Position numbers and translations under genes: made by a program. Below the pieces are notes generated by a model. That model worked only from the letters and a program-made list of their open reading frames with translations, was not told where the DNA came from and did no database searches. A stretch of 64,000 nt of DNA from Apodospora peruviana (lineage: Eukaryota > Ascomycota > Sordariomycetes > Sordariales > Lasiosphaeriaceae), in assembly GCA_033439685.1 (NCBI GenBank), contig JAUEDM010000003.1, positions 2,820,001-2,884,000 on the forward strand, written 5' to 3'. Shown in pieces: positions 57,116 through 64,000 of the stretch (position 1 is its first letter; each line of letters starts with the position of its first letter).

Positions 57116-58436
57116 ATGGCGGCTCTCGGAAAGCTGGTTATGTTGTAGGTGCCGCGGTATTCGTTCATGGTAACTACCTACCCCCGCCACTCTAGGTACC
57201 TTATATACGGGCTCCGTTTCTAATTGTGTATTATTTACCTTGGTCATTTAGGGCGCGATATGGGCTTGGACTGTCGTGGCATTTCTGGCTACCTTGATCC
57301 GATTATACGCCCGTTATCGCGGACCACGTCGACTATACTTGGACGGCTACCTCGTCATTTTAGTGACGACTGGGCTTCTGATCCTCCCAGCTGCCTTCCA
57401 GGCTGAACTGACCGACTTCTATAAGTCTGCTAACCCCACCGGCGATGGGATTTCTGAGCCGGGACCATCCCAAAGATCATTGAAGGTGGGGCTGTCGATA
57501 ATGATGTTCTATTACATCGGCTTGGCCCTGGTCAAGATTTCCATCTTGTTCTTCGTGATTACTCTCACAGCCGCTTTAGGCATCGGGACACTTAGATACG
57601 AATGCTATCTCGGCGCCTGGGACTATATTCTCGCCTATTGCCCCACGCTCGCAAAGTTGGTGCCCTCGGCCATCTCCGTCTACGTCACTACAGCCCTCAA
57701 TGTGCTTACCGATTTTCTGAGTACGTTATACTTGCATCCTTTTTAGACTAAATCCTAACCCAATTTAGTCATGTTCATTCCGATCCGCATGGTCTGGAAC
57801 CAACGTTTGCCGCGGAGGAAGAAGGCCGCCTTGTTCGGCCTGGTTGCCCTTTCTCTTTGGTCCATCACAATCGCGCTTGTACGGGTAGTACAGCTCAACG
57901 GGGTAAAGTGGGCCGACAACAAACTGGTAAACACCGGCTTGGATGCAAGCCGTCTCTATCTCTGGTCTATCCTCGAACTGTGTACTGCCGTCCTCGTCGC
58001 CTGCTGCGCCTCCTTCCCGCAACTGTTCCGTCGCTCGAAAACAATACAGAAGGCGGTTAGACAACAACAACAACAAAACAGCCTGCCTGGGGTTCGCTCT
58101 GGACGCATGAGGGCTCGACCAGCGAAGCTATTCGGTTCTACCAGTCTCTTCTCCTCCTTCAAGTCGAGAAGCGAGCTAGATGTTGAGTCGAGAGCAGCTT
58201 CGGACAACACCAACAGCACGGAAAAACCACCGCCGCCCATTCTGGTTCCGGGACAGCAGCCGCACGTCGTCGAATGCTCCAGTCCCGTGTTGCCCGAGCC
58301 GGCCCAGCAGCGAGCCGGCGGCGGCGACTCTATCATTCGGGAATCTGGATACAGTGTCGCGACGGAACCGGCGTCTGAAGTCGGGGAAAAGGAGAAGGAG
58401 ACCCATGTTGGTGTTACGAATGGTCATCCAGGATGA
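57116..58436 (+). CDS. Fungal rhodopsin-domain (PTH11/SAT4-like) membrane protein, 5' end uncertain
   Basis: Two exons are clear, 57252-57720 and 57769-58436 (48-nt intron, donor GTACGT, CCTAAC branch), giving 378 residues plus a short first exon. Exon 1 is either 57116-57136 (MAALGKL, weak GTTATG donor) or just the ATG at 57167-57169 followed by GTAACT; both keep phase 0 into AIWAWTVVAFLATLIRLYARY. Family features are RLYLDGYLVIL, MMFYYIGLALVKISILFF, NVLTDFLIMFIPIRMVW and LWSITIALVRVVQL. Typical members have seven helices. Here the TM3-TM4 loop (usually LFF-YRRIF-type plus about 15 residues) is missing, so TM3 runs directly into a short TM4. The C-terminal 130 residues are Ser/Pro-rich and cytosolic. 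The family includes PTH11-type receptors, but the ligand and function are unknown. It could be a degenerating copy. Confidence 0.75.
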
Positions 58437-61400
58437 GAGGATTCATGTGGCCAGATACTGGTGACAGGGCTTGGTTAATACGTGAATATTGGGGCCATGA
58501 AACGATAGTCTACTGGAGTTGTCTCTTCCTTCTTTATATTCCTGTCATTTTCTTCCTACATACGGGTTACTCTCATGTGTGTTTGTCAATAACTGGACAA
58601 TTTGTACAAGGTACGCTCTTTATAACAAGGTACTTAAGGTATCTGGTAGGTGGGTAAGGTATGTTCGGCCTCACTATCCGTAATATCTTGGGTAACTTCC
58701 TGATTGTCTATACGAAATCTCCATTAGCTTCAAACCCCCGACAGTGAATGGACAGTAGGTAACAAGTACGGCTATTAATCTCTAATTCCCTGTCATTCCC
58801 GGGGCGGATAGAATGAGAAGTCCGTCGGTCGGGGGATTCGGCGACATCTTATCTCCCGCCCGGACACTTACCAACCACTGCGGAGCCCGCGGGTCGGAGT
58901 CAGCGGAGATGGTTCGGAGGATCTTATCTCTGCCATGACACACGCAGATAACTATAACTCCGGATTGAGGGGGTCGTCGCCAAGTCCATGCTTACCATCT
59001 CTGGGCAATGCCTAGAAAACTATTTCTCAGCAACCTTGACAAATTACCAATTGTTGTTCTCTTATAAAACACAGAACACATTTTCACACAACTCAAATAA
59101 CCAAATGTACGAGTTAACGCTGTAGGGTTGTTGAGTTAAAGTTGGTGAGAAATACAGGAGGGAGTCAAGATTGCAGTCACTTCGTTGGCAGCAAATTGAA
59201 TCCATGTAATAGCTTCATGACCAAGACCAGTGAGTGAGCCACATGTTCGCTCAGACCTCGGGCTCGGTCATCTGACTGCACTTTTGACCACCCCCGAGAT
59301 GACGAGACCTGTAAATGTCTCTCACATGCTACTCTCGTCTGGTCACTCGGTTCATACCGGTTGTCGTGATACAAGACAACTGAAGGTCGATGATGTTGGA
59401 ACATATGAAGGTCCGATTATCGCATTTCCGCCTTTTCGACATCTTTCCCTTTTGGAGCGCCTCGCATGATATACCGTAGTATACACAACTCTCGTTAGTA
59501 ACATCAAATGGCGGGAGGGGTAGCAGAGCAGTGACGATCCGTATGCTACGTTGGGTGGGCATTGGCAATGACTGTGCTGCACTGCATTGCATACAGGCTC
59601 CCACGTTTTTTTTATCAGTCTGTCGCCTGACTAGATACACTCACCGCCAACTTGATTGATCATCTCTGCCCTTGTGTTAATTACTGAGTACATAACACTG
59701 CCTGCCTACCTTTGGCAGACCACTCTCGTGATACCCATCTGTACATTGATCGTACCACCTACCCCTAGCCTTGGCAGTGCGCCGTCTTGATCTTGAACGA
59801 TTTGAGGACCGAGGTAGCGAACTTGCAGGTTATGTAGGGCCTGCACTCGGGAATAGTGGAAGTACAAAACATCTCCTATCTAAACCATCAGACAGTCCAT
59901 CAGTTAGTGTTATGTGAGCCCACCACCACGCCCACCCCCTTTCCGGCAACTGGTTGTAATATTTGGTACTACAGTCATGGCAAGGGTGGTGTATCGGAAA
60001 TCTGAAGCACCGGAAGCCCATTGTCGAGACCCCATATCCGATCATCAGGTCTCATATTTCTTTTTCTTTTTTGACTGCTAGTAGCTGGTGGGTCTTAGTA
60101 TCACGGGCCCCGGCAAGTTATACATGAAAGTTGGAATTAGTATGAAGAACCCGAGAGGGGGGCTTAGGTACCTAGGCAACTGTGTTTCCGATCTTTCCTA
60201 AGCATTGCCGTTTTTGTCCTGCCTCTGCCTCCGACCGCGGGCCGGGACCCGGGCAGCGGCCTGCTCCGCTCTCCATGTGTCCATATCTAGATGGCCGCCT
60301 TTGACGGCCGGTCGGCCGATATTTATTTAGGTTTTGTGTCTTGTTTTATCTTACTCTGTTGGTAAGGGGTTTCAAGTTTCTGCCTCTCCGTTCCGGCCAC
60401 CGCGTCACAGTATCAAGTAACTCTCTCCCCGGTCATAATCTAATCGTGTACATAGGGCTGATGCTGTAACTAACATCGAGAAATACGCCAACGCCGATTG
60501 TCCGCGCGGACGAAGCACCGTCGAAGGGGGACAAACGGTTCTGGTGTTAAACCGTTGGAGCGATGACATTCACCAAATTCTCCACGCTCTCATCAATGAG
60601 CCTGGCGCTCCTGTCCCTGCATTTTGACCGATCGTGGATCGTGGATCGTGGATTGTCGGGTTGGCAGTGCCAGTGGTGGAGGATTGGATGCGAGCAGAAT
60701 GCTACGATCGATTCAATGCCAAGAGGAAAGCGACCCGCTCCTGCCCATCCGCCCCTCCTTCAGGGCAAACGTGAACCCCCAGAAATCGGCACCCCGCCTG
60801 CCCGCCAACAGGCAGCTCCATAAAATCCGGGTACCTTGGGTATCCATGGCGAGGCGGATGGCGCTTGTGGAGTTCCTTCCGGCCTGGACCGTTTGTACTC
60901 AAGCCCTTTGTTCGTTCCTTTGTTGAGTGAAAGAAGAGAGTCTTTTGTTTGCTTCCATTTGTTGAGCTTATGGTATTTGAGATTTGAAACCGATACCTAC
61001 TAGGGCGGTGTATTGATGCGTGAGGTATTGCCTGGGTCCCGGATATTACCATCATGGATGTCAGCATAAAAAGTCTCGGCAGGGCTGCCCACACTGCCCG
61101 TGGCGTAGGGCAGACAAATCAGGTCCGTGCAATGTCGTTCCGCGTGCCTTGCTGACGGGACAGCCTAATTAAGGTGCAGTGCACATATCAAAAAAGGTGA
61201 TCAATCAAACACCCTGGAACTCACACTTTACTATGCATTGCAACATTGCAAACTGCTGCGTGTGTGAAATGAAATGCAATGGGTTTCGAACACAGCCCTA
61301 CACTCACCTCCTGGTGGCTGGCGCGTTGCTGGCAGCAGATAGTGTCTTGGGTAATTAGGTCAGGAGGCGGGTGACCTTCTCAGAAACCTCCTCCGCTCCA

Positions 61401-62565
61401 ACACAGAAAAGAGGGGGCAAATACAAGAGTTTCGTCTAAGTCTGGTACTTATTTCGTCCGGTTGCGGCGCGGCAAACAAACGGTCTTCCTTTGTTCGGTG
61501 ATGGTTTCGAAACATTCTCCTTTCATGATTTCATCCTCTTCTTTGTACTGCCAAACCGCTCACATATACTACTATAATTCCATATTGCTCTGGCAAAAAA
61601 CACACCGGATACGGTAACGTGCCAGCTGGTTACCGGCACCGGGGGAGAGACTCAGCCATGCCTGTCCCGGATCTCGCGAGCGAGATGACAGCTGAATTGT
61701 AAGGGGGTGGATGTAGTGTAGTCGTAAAAACCCGTGGGAAGTCGGAGTACCCCTTATTAGGCATCTTCTTTGCGTGATCGGTCCATCCCGCCGGGGTTGG
61801 TTCTGATTGAACAGAAACATATTCAATGGCTGAGGTGACCTGAGAGCTGTGAGCTGTGGCGAGGTGTCCGTACCTGAAATGGAGGCCCAAAGGTCTTCCA
61901 TGCTGGTGGATGGATGTCACAACGTTTTCCCCTTAAACGCCGTGGCAGGTGTCAAGATGTCAAAAATTTGGAATCCCGACACCGAGAATAATGGTAATCA
62001 TCAACACGCCCATCATCAATTATCAAACAAGAAGAGTTTGTCGTATTGCGTACGGAATACTGGAGAAGTAAGTTCTGCAGCACCTGGCTTCAAGTTCTCT
62101 TCACCTAACACCACGGCAACGCAGATCGGATCGAAAGGCGCCGAGAAGAAAGAAAATCCGACATGAACTTTGATGCCTCAAGCAAGATTGGATTGAAGTT
62201 TCAAAATCTTGAAACCTCTCCAAAATTAAAAATAAACAGAAAATCCGGGGCGGGAAGCCTCCTCCACGGCTCCGCACCGTCCCTTCGCCTTGGATCTAAA
62301 TACGCCGCCACTTCAAACATGTGGTTCCCAACTCAAGAAAGACCATGGCAGTTCAGAATGTTTCATCTTTTAGTTGAAGCTTTATATTGTTAAAGGGGAA
62401 AAAGACGGATGGCGGGCCTCATCAGCCCCCTCGGGCAGTCTTTGTCAGGACTCCTTTCGTGGCAGAAAGGTTGTTTGTTTCAGACAAGTTGACTGCCCTT
62501 TCAAGAAAGAATTGTTCAGAACTTGGGTACGAATACACGGAACCTTGATGCCCGAATAACAGGGC

Positions 62566-62600
62566 GGACAGCCAGACAGCCAGACAGCCAGACAGACAAA
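62566..62600. repeat. Tandem CAGACAGC array
   Basis: Three to four copies of an 8-bp unit (GCCAGACA) in a row, ending in GACAGACAAA. A short simple repeat with no gene context. Confidence 0.9.
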
Positions 62601-63831
62601 AAAGCAAAATGTTTCAATGTTTCAATGAATGTTTCGTTTCAAAAAGCACACAAAAAGAACCGTTGACGCCTCACGCCGCCTTGGCTTGCTTGGCGAATTG
62701 AAGTAATCCGTACCTGCTCCTGGATTCTGTGCCTCACAACCTCTCCCACTGCCCAAGAAAAGACCTGAAACACCACATGCAAAACATAAATCTCGTTTCC
62801 TACGGATTGGCCGTAATTTCTGGCTGGCTGGTGTTGGGCTGGGCATCAACCATTAGTTCGTTGAACACGATGATTCCCCGTAATTGAGTGAGTGAGTTGT
62901 CACGGGTTACTAAATAGGAAAGAAAAAATGGAACTCCACACTTGTTATGTATCACGTTGCTTGCGTGAGCGGTGTGGATTCGTAAGGCCGCGCGCGTTCG
63001 CTGGCTGGGCTTGCGAACGGGTTCATATTCAAATTCAATTCATACCGTAAATTACCGTAAACGGGACTGCACAAAGAGTAAGGGACTTATCCAGACAAAC
63101 GCCCATGGGGTGCAAATTCATATAACCGTACGAATTAGGTGATTGGTGCACCGCCTGCCTTGGCCCGATGCTCTGAAATTCGTCTGCCTGCCTGAGGATG
63201 CAACCAGCCAGCACCCTAAATAACGTTAAGCACGCCTTGTGAATCATACCGACATGTCGGAACCGATCAACCACATCCCCGCTCACACACGCACGCCCCG
63301 CTACCTAAGCCCTTGCCAGTACGTACCACCACCGAAAACACCGATCTTCGGCGCTTCCACGGGTTACGGGTTTCGCGACCGACAGCTGCTTTGCTTGCCA
63401 GATCGCTCGCTTTCGCTTCGGAGGACAGCACCGAGCCGACCGATTCCACACACCCACTCCCCGCAGCACATATCGAAGATAACAGAAAAAGTTGTCATGT
63501 CAACCGATTTCGCAAACACTGGTCATAAAATGATAATCACATTGAATTGAATTGGACTAAGTACTTTAACAAGTTTTGCAAACAGCATTGACTATAGTAA
63601 TTGTTTTGTTCATGTTATTTGCCATGTAAAATTAGCCTCCAGCTCAAGGCCTTTCAAATAGGCAAGCCAAGCGGAGAAAAAGAACTGATCATCCTATATA
63701 CCCTTCATTGATGTCCCTTCCAAGAGGTTTTCCCACTCAACCTTGACCATTAAAGGTAGGGAGCGAAGAACCAACCCCATTGTTAAATAAAAAGTGAAAT
63801 GTCATTATATGACTCTCCAAATCCCCGAGTA

Positions 63832-63854
63832 GTGTGTGTGTATGTGTGTGTGTG
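63832..63854. repeat. (GT)n microsatellite
   Basis: A GT dinucleotide run interrupted once by TA, near the right edge of the window in gene-free sequence. Confidence 0.95.
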
Positions 63855-64000
63855 CTGTGGATTGCTCTCCATCTATTGTGTATCGTATATCCCATTCAGA
63901 AGAAAAACCTTTTCGTCGCCAATGCCCGCAAATTGGTATATTTGAAACTTCCCGAAGAAAAACGCCCGCCGATGCAATGCAGAACAAACAAATGACAAGG

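Larger units (their letters stand above)
58437..64000. other. Gene-poor terminal region, 5.6 kb
   Basis: I find no gene on either strand: open frames are all under about 130 codons, overlap on both strands and lack domains or splice continuity. Small repeats are present: ATCGTGG three times (60631-60651), an 8-bp CAGACAGC array (62566-62600) and a GT tract (63832-63854). TAGGTACCTA palindromes occur near 60166. Composition is near 48-50 percent GC with scattered AT-rich patches, without obvious strong C-to-T decay. It may be a large intergenic region or contain lineage-specific or noncoding genes that I cannot see. Confidence 0.5.

Noticed and set aside
7726..58712. Shared 16-mer TTCCTGATTGTCTATA at 7726 and 58697
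   Set aside because: About one such match is expected by chance in 64 kb and flanks do not align, so it is not a supported dispersed repeat.

Overview
The window is nuclear DNA from a filamentous ascomycete, most likely a Sordariomycete and probably Sordariales or Chaetomiaceae. This rests on short introns (48-190 nt, mostly GTRNGY donors, CTRAC branch sites and YAG acceptors), GC-rich exons with Gln-, Pro- and Ser-rich tails, gene spacing of about 1-5 kb, and protein families typical of Pezizomycotina. No species can be named from the sequence alone. There are no bacterial operons, CRISPR arrays, intact transposons, rRNA genes or convincing tRNA genes.

Layout, left to right: a conserved nuclear-looking protein of unknown function (154-1549, +); ribosome biogenesis factor eIF6 (2746-3748, +); a long coiled-coil protein (5581-7272, +); complex I subunit NDUFB3/B12 (8087-8447, -); the CCR4-NOT deadenylase POP2/CAF1 (9220-11045, +); mitochondrial GABA transaminase (11742-13351, -); a CBF1-type bHLH factor (14762-15705, -); the GID E3-ligase subunit GID9/FYV10 (18308-19733, +); the H3K36 methyltransferase SET2 (20941-23950, -); an AT-hook protein (27477-28731, +); an NSRP1-type splicing regulator (31003-32337, +); TIM13 (32806-33153, -); an L-type lectin cargo receptor (34194-35356, +); the PKA catalytic subunit (37828-39495, +); a CorA-like membrane protein (41186-43164, +); a PAS-domain kinase (44231-48002, -); an F-box/LRR protein ending in a CaaX box (52814-54931, +); and a small 7TM rhodopsin-domain protein (57116-58436, +). 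The last 5.5 kb has no gene I can support.

The genes are housekeeping and regulatory rather than a metabolic cluster. Several act in nutrient signalling (PKA, PAS kinase, GID9, POP2, GABA transaminase) or in mitochondrial biogenesis (NDUFB3, TIM13), but they are spread over 50 kb and I infer no operon-like unit. Exon structures were derived by hand from splice signals and reading-frame continuity. Several differ from what a simple ORF reading gives: PKA has a 28-nt last exon that restores its FTDF tail, the PAS kinase has two short 5' exons, TIM13 uses a GC-AG intron, and the lectin has a 24-nt microexon.

The items most worth a second look are the CaaX-tailed F-box/LRR protein, the terminal intron of PKA, the rhodopsin-domain protein with a collapsed TM3-TM4 loop, the CorA-like protein with no GMN motif, and an over-represented intergenic TACCTACC/GGTAGGTA octamer. 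I saw no clearly new multi-gene system.
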